Part shown: positions 27,530-38,200 of the stretch, in pieces
How positions within the stretch are numbered: the first letter of the stretch is position 1
Layout: each line of letters begins with the position of its first letter
From: Bacteroidota bacterium
GTDB lineage: Bacteria > Bacteroidota > Bacteroidia > B-17B0 > Aurantibacillaceae
Assembly: GCA_013298715.1 (NCBI GenBank)
Contig: JAAFIQ010000001.1
Coordinates: forward strand, 467,686 to 531,685
Direction of reading: 5' to 3'
DNA length: 64,000 bases
Translations under genes and position numbers: made by a program
The notes under the pieces: generated by a model
Told to the model about the DNA's origin: nothing
Databases searched by the model: none
Seen by the model: only the letters and a program-made list of their open reading frames with translations

Positions 27530-28972
27530 TTATCGTTTTTTATTAGCGCAAATTCTAAGCATAATGTTATACTTTAAACCTTGGTAACTCGATTTGGCTT
27601 GATAAAAAATAAAATTTGCTGTATCGGTTTTAATGAGTTTAAAATTACCACCAAGGTGATCGTTTTCATAGTTGTTAGAATAGTCGTTCACAAGAACTGG
27701 ATTATTTTTATGAGGGGTAAATGTATTTCCGCTATCCGTTGAAAAATAAACGCCTAATTGAGCATCGCCCACATTACCCGATTTATCAAGGTACATGCGC
27801 TTTGTAATGTAATGATGCCAAGCACCCATTTTGAACTTTTTTGTACCCGCAACCATTAATAAAATAGTATCCTTATTAATCTCAATGTAGTTGGGTTCAA
27901 TACATTTTTCAGAACTTCGCCAACCCGTGTGTTGGTCTAGTACAGGATTGTTTTTATTTTGTTCCCAATGAATTAAATCGGTAGAACGCGCCATACCAAC
28001 GGATTCATACTCTTTAGAATTTACACCATCGTAAAACAAAATAAATTCATTTTTGTAGTGTTTCACTTTCGCATAAAAAACAGAAGTTTCATTCCAGCTC
28101 CCGCTCTCCCCCGGCGATAATATAGGATTTTTATAAACACTGTAAGGTCCTAAAATACTAGTAGCAGAAACAGCAATGCCAACATGTCTCTTTCCATCTG
28201 TGTCGTAGCCATCTAGAAACAGATACCACTTGTTTTTAAACCTTACAAGGTCGGAGGGAGACGCCGCTTGAGCAACTGTGTTGGTTTTATCAAAGCCAGC
28301 CCACGTACAATTTTTGAAATCATTAGGTGTAAGAATAGGATTACCATGGTTTGCTTCTTGCCAATGAATTAAGTTGCTTGAAATTGCTGCATAAACCTGC
28401 ATTTTAGAAGTATCGCACTCGGTTACAAGCATCACCCATTTATTTATAATGCTATCAAATGCAATTGAAGAGAAAGACATACTTTTTCCGCCAAACTCTG
28501 GCCACAATGTTGAAGTGATTACTGGTGTGCCGAGACTGTTAGTATAACCGCCAGGATTTTTGTTCCAAAAAACCACACGTTGTTTTGAAACAGGAAAGCC
28601 TGAGCCGCGCTTTAGCACTCCTAAATAAATTATAGATCTTTTTGTATCAATTGCTTTTATCTCTCTTATGTTTTCAACGCCCGCATCATACAGTGGCACA
28701 TTGCTTCCCCAACCAATCGTCCAATTTTTTAAATTAGTTTCATTAATAAAAAAATGAGTAGGGAGATTTATGCGTATTGACGAATCGTTGGCAGAAAAAC
28801 TTTCTACAGTAAAATAATTTCCTTCGATGGTATTATCTTGCTCATAATTTACAAGCATACACGGCTCGAATAATGGTGCTGAAAAAGAACTTGTTTTTAA
28901 TACTTCTTCTTTGCAGGCACTCATAAAAAGTACAAGGGTTGGTAATAAATATAGATAAGGTAAACGAAACAT
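27530..28972 (-). CDS. Lipoprotein with a five-bladed-propeller glycosidase-like fold
   Basis: 480 residues from the ATG at 28972, which gives a lipobox (VLFMSAC). The mature protein has repeated W/D-rich strand motifs typical of glycoside hydrolase family 43/32-like propellers: FKNKWYLFLDGYDTDGKRHVGIAVS, ILSPGESGSWNETSVFYAKVKH, EFILFYDGVNSKEYESVGMARS. An N-terminal addition (residues 20-110) is unassigned. It could bind or cleave extracellular glycan. The TonB-dependent receptor gene lies 64 bp upstream and on the same strand, so the pair may work on one substrate, but no SusD gene is adjacent. Confidence 0.7.
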   Translation of the reverse strand: MFRLPYLYLLPTLVLFMSACKEEVLKTSSFSAPLFEPCMLVNYEQDNTIEGNYFTVESFSANDSSIRINLPTHFFINETNLKNWTIGWGSNVPLYDAGVENIREIKAIDTKRSIIYLGVLKRGSGFPVSKQRVVFWNKNPGGYTNSLGTPVITSTLWPEFGGKSMSFSSIAFDSIINKWVMLVTECDTSKMQVYAAISSNLIHWQEANHGNPILTPNDFKNCTWAGFDKTNTVAQAASPSDLVRFKNKWYLFLDGYDTDGKRHVGIAVSATSILGPYSVYKNPILSPGESGSWNETSVFYAKVKHYKNEFILFYDGVNSKEYESVGMARSTDLIHWEQNKNNPVLDQHTGWRSSEKCIEPNYIEINKDTILLMVAGTKKFKMGAWHHYITKRMYLDKSGNVGDAQLGVYFSTDSGNTFTPHKNNPVLVNDYSNNYENDHLGGNFKLIKTDTANFIFYQAKSSYQGLKYNIMLRICANKKR

Positions 28973-29036
28973 TTTATAGCTACAAATATAAACGCTCTTT
29001 TTTAAGCTCCGCCAATATGTGCGTAATAGAATAAAA

Positions 29037-31481
29037 TTAAAAATCAACCTTCACATAAAATAATGGTAAAAAACCTAATTGATAATTTCTGGTGAATGGG
29101 TCAGCGCTTATGTTTGCAGGGTCTGGTGAATAACTTAAGGCTAAGATATTTTTGGTGTTTAAAATATTAACCAAATCTAAGGCCAACTCTGTCCCAACTT
29201 TTTTGCCATTTATTTTAAAGGATAATCTAAAATCTAATCTGTTATATGCAGGAAATTGTAAAGTGTTTACTTTATCATCTTGCGCAACAATATCCATAAC
29301 AGCATTGCTAGCAGCAATATTTACAGGGGAATAACGCCTGCCACCACCATACGTTGCTTTTAAACCAAAACTTAGCGAATTTCTTTTTGCCTTTCCAACA
29401 TTGTATTCTAAGCCACCTAAGGCGTTTATAATATAGTTCCCATTGAAGTCTGTATTGGCCGTAATACCATTGCTACCTGTATATTTACTTTCAAACAAGC
29501 TGGCACTCATCATGTAAAAATAATGGTTGTGATATAATTTCTCTAATGTTAGCTCAACTCCATAATTATAACCCGTGCCCGTATTTTGCATATTGTAAAT
29601 AGGGAAAAACCGATTGAATGTTGCACCCCTGTTTAAGGCACTAACGCTTGATTTTACAGCATATACAGGCACATTCCACAAATATTGATAGTACAGCTCT
29701 GTTTTTATTTTTAAATAGTTTGTGGCAAAAAAATCATATCCAAAAACTAGGTGTTGACTTTTTGTAAAACCTAAATCTTTGTTCGCCAATTGTTTTTCTG
29801 TATTTGGAAATAAAAAATTATTTTTTACGATGCTATCAGGTATGGCAAAATACAAATATGTTTGTTGCATTTGGCTGTGTAAACCGTAAGATAGGCTTAA
29901 TAATTGATTGCGCTTTAATTGATAGCGGAAACTTGCTCTCGGTTCAACGGCATATTTATTATTGAGCGATAAAAACTGACTAAATAAGCCACCATTAAAA
30001 CTTAATTGTTCGTTAAATTTATGTACGTAAGAAAAGTAGGGTTGCAACAAGTAAAAATTAGTTTTTGTAAGAATTCTGTTTTTAAACGGTTTGGACTCAA
30101 TGCTCGCTGTAACTGTATCGTAAAGAGAATTTATTTTTATATAATCATCAAAGTCCGCATCAATTCTATTTAAAAATGCACCTGCTTTAAAACTATTTTT
30201 AGGATTTATTTTGCTTTTAATGTACCAACTTAATGTGCTTTTTGTTTCAATAAATTTGTAGTCTAAAATTTTTGGAAGCGTATCTTTTGGTACAAAATCT
30301 TTATTACGCAAAACTAAAAAGTGCGTTACATCAATAACTTGCGAAGATAGCGCTAGTGTGGTTTTCATAACTGTTCTGCTATTTATGCCATAAGTATTAT
30401 TAACGATAAACACGCCCATATTCGAGTTAAAATATTGATCTCGGTTTAAATCACCATACAACTCTTTAGGACGCTCTTTGGTTTTGCTTAAAACAATAGC
30501 AATGTTACTTAAGCCACCAATGCTATTTACACTAAATACACCTGCCTTTTTGGTAGGAAAATTTAATCGTAAACCAATATCTTGATAGCCAGGCACGGCG
30601 CTGGTTCCTATGTTAAAATTCACGGCCGAAAATAATTTTAAAGTAGAATACCTATACGTTACTAGATAACTTGCGCCACTTTTTTTACTCAACGGCCCCT
30701 CTAAAGCAAGCTCAGTACCTAAAAAACCAAATTGAAAAGTACGTTCGTGTTTTTCGTTATTACCGTTGCGCATTTTTAAATCAAACACACCACCTAATGC
30801 ATTACCATAATTGGCTGGAAAAGCACCTGTGTAAAATTCGCTATTTGCTAAATATTTATTATTAATGATACTTTGCGGTCCTCCGGCCGAACCCGCTACA
30901 GCAAAGTGATTGGGGTTAGGAATATCCACTTCCTCTAATCGCCATAATAATCCCGAAGGGCTATTACCACGCACCACAATATCATTTCTGCTATCGTTAG
31001 TGCCTTGCACACCCGCAAAATTACTAGCCATGCGCGCAGGGTCTTGTCTGCCACCAGGATAACGCTCTGTTTCTTCAATACTAAAACTTTTCATGTTTGA
31101 ATTAAGCATAGTAGCAACCACATCGGTGTCCTTGCTTGCCTTTACTTCAACCTCAGCTATATCAATGGTACTTTCTTCAAGCTCAATGTTTAATACAATT
31201 TCTTTACCGCTTGTAACTATTATATCACTTACAGGCGTTGTAACATAACCGGTATAAGTAAATAAAAAAGCTTGTCTGCCAACTGGTATGTTTAATAATT
31301 TAAAATTTCCATTGTTATCGGCCGCAACATTTATTTTTAGTGTAGGGTGTTTTAATTGTACAATTGCTCCAGGCAAACCCATGCCTGTTACTTTATCCGA
31401 AACCTTACCCTTTACAGTTTGAGTGGTTTGAGAGAAGGTAATTTGAACAGTGAAGATTAGAAAGGCTACAATTTTTTTCAT
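29037..31481 (-). CDS. TonB-dependent receptor with carboxypeptidase-regulatory-like domain
   Basis: 814 residues. Signal peptide; residues ~20-110 form a CarboxypepD_reg-like beta sandwich (VKGKVSDKVTGMGLPGAIVQLK; GNFKLLNIPVGRQAFLFTYTGY). Then a plug domain (SIEETERYPGGRQDPARMASNFAG; NDIVVRGNSPSGLLWRLEEVDIPNP) and an outer-membrane beta-barrel ending FLPLFYVKVDF. It has no SusC-specific signature that I can see. Substrate unknown. It lies upstream of the propeller lipoprotein on the same strand. Confidence 0.9.
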   Translation of the reverse strand: MKKIVAFLIFTVQITFSQTTQTVKGKVSDKVTGMGLPGAIVQLKHPTLKINVAADNNGNFKLLNIPVGRQAFLFTYTGYVTTPVSDIIVTSGKEIVLNIELEESTIDIAEVEVKASKDTDVVATMLNSNMKSFSIEETERYPGGRQDPARMASNFAGVQGTNDSRNDIVVRGNSPSGLLWRLEEVDIPNPNHFAVAGSAGGPQSIINNKYLANSEFYTGAFPANYGNALGGVFDLKMRNGNNEKHERTFQFGFLGTELALEGPLSKKSGASYLVTYRYSTLKLFSAVNFNIGTSAVPGYQDIGLRLNFPTKKAGVFSVNSIGGLSNIAIVLSKTKERPKELYGDLNRDQYFNSNMGVFIVNNTYGINSRTVMKTTLALSSQVIDVTHFLVLRNKDFVPKDTLPKILDYKFIETKSTLSWYIKSKINPKNSFKAGAFLNRIDADFDDYIKINSLYDTVTASIESKPFKNRILTKTNFYLLQPYFSYVHKFNEQLSFNGGLFSQFLSLNNKYAVEPRASFRYQLKRNQLLSLSYGLHSQMQQTYLYFAIPDSIVKNNFLFPNTEKQLANKDLGFTKSQHLVFGYDFFATNYLKIKTELYYQYLWNVPVYAVKSSVSALNRGATFNRFFPIYNMQNTGTGYNYGVELTLEKLYHNHYFYMMSASLFESKYTGSNGITANTDFNGNYIINALGGLEYNVGKAKRNSLSFGLKATYGGGRRYSPVNIAASNAVMDIVAQDDKVNTLQFPAYNRLDFRLSFKINGKKVGTELALDLVNILNTKNILALSYSPDPANISADPFTRNYQLGFLPLFYVKVDF

Positions 31482-31577
31482 TGGATATGATTTATTTTGA
31501 GCAAAAGTAACGTGGCAAGATAGTATTTCTATGGCAAAAAATACAAATGCTGAATTAATATTATTGAAAATCGTAAA

Positions 31578-34500
31578 TTAATCTTCTTTCCACAACTCAT
31601 AATCTGCCACCGAGTTTTCAACTCTATAGGTTGGCGTTTGTGCACCGTTAGATAATTTGTTTACTTGTTCGGATACATATTTTTGTAATTCGTTAAGTGT
31701 AATTATTTTATCTGCATTTGAATCGGCGTTTAAATTTTTTAATCCGGATAATAGGCAGTAGGTAAATAAACCGTTGTTCCAATCTTCTCCTTCAAAAGCA
31801 GCCTCTGTTCCTCCGGCCGAAGATATAATTGTGGTTCCAGAATTTTTTCGAATATCTGAAAAAACAATTTTGGACATTTCTAGCGCAGTGCTTTGTGTAT
31901 ACGTTTTTCCTAAAAAAGTTGTACTCCTTTCTTTCTTATCCGAGTTGTTTTTTTGATCTACTTCTTTTGCGTCTAAATCTACCTCGCCACTAAAACAAGC
32001 GTCAATAAACATTAATTTCCGAGTTGGTTTTATTCCACCTAATATTTTTTCAAAACTCGTAAAAGGAATAGCTTTGGTTTTTGGGTCACTAAAATCAGTA
32101 TAATAGGTAGGGAAATAGTAATTAAAATCTTCGTCCAAGTAGCCATGTCCTGCAAAAAAAACCATTACCACATCATTAATACTGGCGCTTTCAAAAAATT
32201 TATTTAGATTGGTTATAGAATCATTTGAAAAACTTTTATTTATAATTTTTTTTACTTGTATTTTTGAAAATGCTTTTGAGTTCACCATTGTTTTTGCAAT
32301 ATCTGAAGCATCCTTCACGGCATAACTTAAATCAAACTTTTTATTTTCAAACTGTTCGCTAGCCATTACAACCAAGTATAAATTAGGCTTTACAACTTTG
32401 GTGTTATTATAAAATCTGCTCACCTTTGCGCTCGATCCGCCTGTTTCATCCTTTACCAAAAACTCAAATCGGTTTATGCCTGAAACAGTTTCTAATTCAA
32501 TCGTTTTTTCATAGAGTTTGTTTTTATTGCTCGGAATAATTTCTGAAACTACAGTAACACCGTTGTTGTATACCTCTAGCTCTTTTAAATCAGATATTCC
32601 TTTGTTTGCCACAAGGCTAATGCTAACCTTATTTTCAGCTATTTCTGTTAGTTGTATTTTTTGAAATTTTGGTTTACTAGAAAAATTAATTTTTGCGTTG
32701 GAACTTAAGCCCAAAACTTTTAATCGCTTGTTATAGGCGTTTTCGTAAGCCTTTAAAAGTAAAGTATCTGAACAGCCAAACTCTTTAAGTACTTTATGAG
32801 GTTGGTTTAAGTATGCATCAAACTGATCGAAATTTAAAATTTCAGAGTCGTATTTAAAGCGCATGTTTTTAATAAATTCTTTTGAGCCCATGTAATTTAA
32901 GTCTTGAGTAAGCATAAAAAAATTATCACCAATTCCGTTTGCAAATTGCCCAATTATTTTTTTGTTTTTTAAATCCACAAAAGTTAGTAAGGAGCTTTGT
33001 GAGCCACTCACTATTAATTTTTCATCGTTGTTTATGTAATAAAATTTAGGAAAAAATATTTTTAGTGGGCTTAAATCCACAACTACATTGCCTTGTGTGT
33101 CATATACCTTATTGTTATTTCCATTCACATCCGATAAGGCTATGTAATTGCCAAGATTACTGGTTTGTTTGAATGAATAAATCTCATCACTGCCAACTAG
33201 TTTATGATTTACAAGTTCTTTCCCAGTTTCAATTTCATACTCAGAGTATATATTGTTTTTACTTGAAGCGCTGTCGTAATTTTGCTTAGAATACCAAATA
33301 CCTATTTTACTCTCATTCTCTAGCAACTTAAAATCATAGCAATTATAGCTTATGGCGTAATTTTGTTCAATGTTTTTCGACTTGATATTTATTTTCACAA
33401 TAGCATAAACATCCATCTCTACTTCGGTTTCACTAATGTTAATCTTCTTTTTAATATTGGCAGAAGTAAAAACAAATTTTTTATCTTTACTTAAAATAAC
33501 TTTTGAATTATTTGCCCAATTTGGATTTTCATAGATTGGTTTTTTTGTTTTTCTATTCAAAAATTCAAAACCACTGGCTTTTGGTACAAAAACAGTACTA
33601 TCATTATAAACTATTAAGTTTGCAGGATTTAGCGCCGCCATGCCAAACATTCCAGGATAGCTTTCTTCTTTTTTAGTGCGCAAATTTAAAATACAAAGCT
33701 TGTTGTAATCGCTATAATAAAACTCATTATTTAAAAACCCAGCCACAAAAGCATAAACGTTTTTTTTGAGTGTACTGGTATATTTTTTTTTGCTAAGGTT
33801 ATAAATGTGTAAGCCTAAATTTTGAAACGATTTACCAGAGTTTACTACAACCTCACTATCGTTTATAAAATAACTTCCATATATAAAGGATGTATCGTTA
33901 TTCGAAATATCTTTTAGCGTTGCGTGTTTAGTAAAGTTGGTTAAGTTCCAAATAGTTGCAGAGCTGCCAGAAGTGATAAACATCCAACGTTTGTTTGGGC
34001 TAACATCTACCCCGCTTACGCTAGCAGCAAAAGACTGCTTCTCGGCAATTACTTGAAACTTATTTATAGGATTTAAAATTTTGAGTGATTTAAAAGGGTG
34101 AAAAGAATTTGCCAATAACCGCGAGGAATTATTGTTTACACAAACATTTGTAAATCTATAATTTAAATACTGTGCCACTAGTTTTTTAGATTTTAAATCT
34201 ATCAACTTCACCCCATTGGTTGTGCAAAAAATTGCATTGTTAGTACCACTTAAAAAATCTATATCATAAACGTACTCATTTGATTTAAAATTGATAGTAT
34301 CTGGCGCTATAACATTAGTGCGTTTATTAATGTCTTTTAGTGTTTTTTTATCAATGTAACTGTAATTGTATTTTGGTGAATTTATTTCGTGTACCACCTT
34401 GTTGGTTATAAGATTAATTGTTAAATAGCCTGTAGATGCGAAACAAAACAAGAGGGAGTCTTTTACCTTAGCGCGAACAATTGTGCTTGGCACTTGCATT

Positions 34501-35138
34501 AATACATTGCTGTTAGTAAGGTTGTTTGCCTCTTGCCTCACAATTTCTTGAACTGTTCCATTACTTTTTGCCAAAATTATTGTGTTTGTTTTTTTGTAGT
34601 AAGAAGCGCTTAAAATATAATCAGAAAGGTTAAACACCTTGCTAGAAACTAACTTTTTTGACACAATATCGTAATGCACAGTAAATGCGCCAATACTTGC
34701 AAAAATACCTGAGTTACTTGTAAAAAAGCAACTTGTTATAGGCAATGAGCTGTAATAACCTGCGTTTTCTAATCCGTTTAGTAAAGTGGTTGATGTAATT
34801 GTACTTTGTAAACTTAGTTTTTGGTTTGTAAACTCGTATATTTCAATTTTATTGTCAATACTAACTAAAATCAGGTTGCCATTTGAATTAACGCTTAAGT
34901 TTTTGGCGCCGCTTTCAAGACTGGTTTCGTCAATTGCCTCAGTAGTTTCAGTGTTATATACAGTTAACACATCAGAACAGATTGCAAAATTTTGACTATT
35001 ATTAAAAAAAACAATACCGTTGTATAGATTATAATTTATTTCTTTAGGCAAAATCAATTTTACATTGGTTAATTGAGCCAAAAAATTGCTGGCACAAAGC
35101 ACTATTAAAATAACAAAAGAATGTAGTTTTTTCCGCAT
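31578..35138 (-). CDS. Beta-propeller (WD40-like) protein with C-terminal caspase (C14) domain
   Basis: 1,186 residues from the ATG at 35138; the longer frame upstream lacks a signal peptide, while this start gives KLHSFVILIVLCASNFLAQ. Residues ~25-780 are repeat-rich beta-propeller sequence (KRWMFITSGSSATIWNL; STRKLMFIDACFSG comes later). The caspase-like domain (~905-1186) has the His motif FFAGHGY (H998) and the Cys motif DACFSGE (C1048). It is exported, so it is a periplasmic or surface metacaspase/caspase-like protease with a propeller sensor. Role unknown; such proteins occur widely in Bacteroidota. It is divergent from the TolB/BamA-like gene. Confidence 0.88.
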   Translation of the reverse strand: MRKKLHSFVILIVLCASNFLAQLTNVKLILPKEINYNLYNGIVFFNNSQNFAICSDVLTVYNTETTEAIDETSLESGAKNLSVNSNGNLILVSIDNKIEIYEFTNQKLSLQSTITSTTLLNGLENAGYYSSLPITSCFFTSNSGIFASIGAFTVHYDIVSKKLVSSKVFNLSDYILSASYYKKTNTIILAKSNGTVQEIVRQEANNLTNSNVLMQVPSTIVRAKVKDSLLFCFASTGYLTINLITNKVVHEINSPKYNYSYIDKKTLKDINKRTNVIAPDTINFKSNEYVYDIDFLSGTNNAIFCTTNGVKLIDLKSKKLVAQYLNYRFTNVCVNNNSSRLLANSFHPFKSLKILNPINKFQVIAEKQSFAASVSGVDVSPNKRWMFITSGSSATIWNLTNFTKHATLKDISNNDTSFIYGSYFINDSEVVVNSGKSFQNLGLHIYNLSKKKYTSTLKKNVYAFVAGFLNNEFYYSDYNKLCILNLRTKKEESYPGMFGMAALNPANLIVYNDSTVFVPKASGFEFLNRKTKKPIYENPNWANNSKVILSKDKKFVFTSANIKKKINISETEVEMDVYAIVKINIKSKNIEQNYAISYNCYDFKLLENESKIGIWYSKQNYDSASSKNNIYSEYEIETGKELVNHKLVGSDEIYSFKQTSNLGNYIALSDVNGNNNKVYDTQGNVVVDLSPLKIFFPKFYYINNDEKLIVSGSQSSLLTFVDLKNKKIIGQFANGIGDNFFMLTQDLNYMGSKEFIKNMRFKYDSEILNFDQFDAYLNQPHKVLKEFGCSDTLLLKAYENAYNKRLKVLGLSSNAKINFSSKPKFQKIQLTEIAENKVSISLVANKGISDLKELEVYNNGVTVVSEIIPSNKNKLYEKTIELETVSGINRFEFLVKDETGGSSAKVSRFYNNTKVVKPNLYLVVMASEQFENKKFDLSYAVKDASDIAKTMVNSKAFSKIQVKKIINKSFSNDSITNLNKFFESASINDVVMVFFAGHGYLDEDFNYYFPTYYTDFSDPKTKAIPFTSFEKILGGIKPTRKLMFIDACFSGEVDLDAKEVDQKNNSDKKERSTTFLGKTYTQSTALEMSKIVFSDIRKNSGTTIISSAGGTEAAFEGEDWNNGLFTYCLLSGLKNLNADSNADKIITLNELQKYVSEQVNKLSNGAQTPTYRVENSVADYELWKED

Positions 35139-35226
35139 GATTTTATCAATATTACAAAAAATAATAAAACCTAAAGCCTTAAAATTTGTTTGTTCACTCA
35201 ATAAATATTTTGTAATTTTATATGGT

Positions 35227-38200
35227 ATGGCAAAGTGTAAAAGCTTAGTAGTAATTGTTTGTATAATTTTTTCAACCCTCGCAAAGGCTCAATTTAATTA
35301 TGGGCATCAAATGGAATTTGGCAAAAACCGAATTCAATACCAAAATTTTGTTTGGACTTATTTTGACTACGAAAGGTACCGCGTTTATAACTATCAAGGC
35401 GGTATTGAAATTGCAAAGTATGTGGCTTTAGTTGTAAATAAAGAATTACCAATTATAGAGAAACGATTGGATTATGTGCTAGAGGATAAAGTAAACATCA
35501 TAGTATACAACAATCAAAACGATTTTAAACAAAGCAACATTGGCCTACAATCAGGCGATATGAGTAATATTGGCGGTATGACAAAAATTGTTGGAGATAA
35601 AATTTTTGTTTTCTTTAATGGTTCACATGCAGAACTCGATCAACAAATTAGAGCAGCGCTTGCTAAATTAGCCATTAACCAAGCACTTTTTGGGGGCTCG
35701 CTTCGAGATATGGTGCGTAGTTCAACACTTTTAAATTTACCTGAGTGGTATACAACAGGACTCGAAAAATATTTATCGGAAGGCTGGAATAGTTATAGTG
35801 ATAATTACTTGTACGATGCTGTAAAAAACGATCTTTTTTTACAGCTTAATAAGCTAACAGGAAAACAAGCAACCAATGCTGGTCATGCTATATGGTATTA
35901 TATTGTTGATACTTATGGCGAAAGTGTGATTCCAAATCTACTTTACATGACTAAAGTTAGTCGCAGCCCCGATAATGCATTTTTATTTGTGCTAGGTGTT
36001 ACGCAAGATAATTTGGTATATGATTTCACAGATGCTTACAATCGCCGCTTGTTTGCAAATAAAGATTCGTTAAGAGTTTCGCCAATAAATAACAACAGTG
36101 TTTTAAAAAAATATAAAAAACAGCGGCATTATTTTCAATTAAAGGTTAGCCCCGATGGCAAACAAGTTGCGTATTCGCAAAATTATTTAAATCAACTGAA
36201 GGTATATGTAAAAGATTTAGAAACTGGTAAAACTCAACGCCTATTAAAACTAAATCCGAAGCTAGAACAATTAGACGACAATAACTATCCATTGTTGGCA
36301 TGGCATCCTAAAGGAAATATTTTAGCAATGATTTACGAGAAAAAAGATCAACTTGTTATTCACACAAAAGATTTTGAAAGCAAAGAAGTAGTTAAACGTA
36401 ATTTACCTGGCTTTGAAAAAGTAAACAGTTTTTCTTTTAGTGGCGATGGTAAAAAGTTGGCCCTAAGCGCTGTAAAAAAGAGTAAAGGACAGGCAGATAT
36501 TTTTGTTTTCGGATTAAACACGAGTGCTGTTGATCAAATAACAAACGATATTTGGGATGATAACAATCCGGTATTCGTTAGAGGCAATAAACAAATTGTA
36601 TTTGAGAGTAATAGAGAAAACGACACCATAAAAACAAAAGACGATGCAAATTATTTTGTAAAAATAAAACGTAATATGGATTTGTTTATGTGTAACTACC
36701 CGCTCACCAGCAAGGCCTTGGTGCGCGTAACCAATACCCCTAATGTAAACGAAACACAAGCGCAAACCTACAACAGAAATTATGTAACTTATCTTTCAGA
36801 CGAAAATGGGATTTATAACCAATATGTAGCTGAATTTGATAGCACCATCTCCTTTGTAGATACAACAGAGCATTACCGTTATTTTTTCAAATCAAAGTGT
36901 GTAAGCAATTACGATAGAAATATTTTAGAACAAAACATTAATTTTAATTCTACGCACGTTGCCGATGTAGTTTATGCCAACGGCAAGGATATGCTATTAG
37001 TAACACCACTAAACAAATTAATAGAACAAAAAAATGTTAACACTAAACCTACTTGGTTTAGAGGGAACGCACGACCAATAGTAAGCGACCCATCTAATTT
37101 TAATTTAGTTCCTTCTACAAACAATGAAACACAATCCTTAGAAAAAGATTCTGAAAATAAAGGCATTGATTTTGATAATTACAAACTTGAAGGCGAAAAA
37201 CCAACAACGGTAAACACGCCAACTATCAATAATAACAAGGCTTCAAAAGACACTACACGTATAAAAAATATTAAAAAAACTTCTGAATTCAAATTCCCAA
37301 TTCAAAAAAATTATTATACTTCTTTTTATTCTGATTATGTAGTTACGCAACTAGATAACTCGTTTATGGCAAACAACTATCAATTGTTTACCAACCCTGG
37401 TGCACCGCTGTATTTAAACCCAGGTGTAAATTTTTTAACCAAAGTCGCGATAAGTGACCTGTTTGAAGATCAAAGAATTGTGGGCGGTTTTAGAATAAAT
37501 CCAACACTAGACAACGAGTTTATGTTGATGTATGAAAACAGAAAAAAACAGTTTGACCACCAGTTTATTTTTGACCGACAAACGTTTGCGCGTGTTGCCG
37601 ACGATCAGTTTGCTACATCAGGATACTTCAATAAAATAAATACACATACTGGTTCATATTCTATAAAATACCCTTTTAATCCTGTTAGCGCCGTAAGACT
37701 ATCTGTGCTTTACAGAAACGATAGAAAAGTTGCATTAAGTAATAGCGACTTTACCTTGCCTCAAAAAAACACATTTAGTAATTTGGCAGCTTTAAGGGGT
37801 GAATATATTTTTGATAATACACGCTTTGTTACGCTAAACATTTTTAATGGTTTTAGGGCTAAAGTCTGGGGAGAGTATTGGCAATTTTTAGAAACCGAAA
37901 ATAATCGAAACATGATTACCTTTGGTTTTGATGCCAGGCATTATCAAAAAGTACATCGCCAAATTACGTGGTGCAACCGCTTTGCTGGCGGTAACTCCTT
38001 AGGAACAGATAAACTTATTTTTTATTTGGGCGGTGTAGATAATTGGTTAAACCCAAGCTTTAACCAAGCTATTAATGTTGTAAGGCCTACAGAATATGGC
38101 TTTCAAACCATAGCCACAAATATGCGCGGTTTCCAACAAAATATTAGAAACGGAAATAATTTTTTAGTTTATAATTCTGAATTAAGATTCCCATTGGTTA

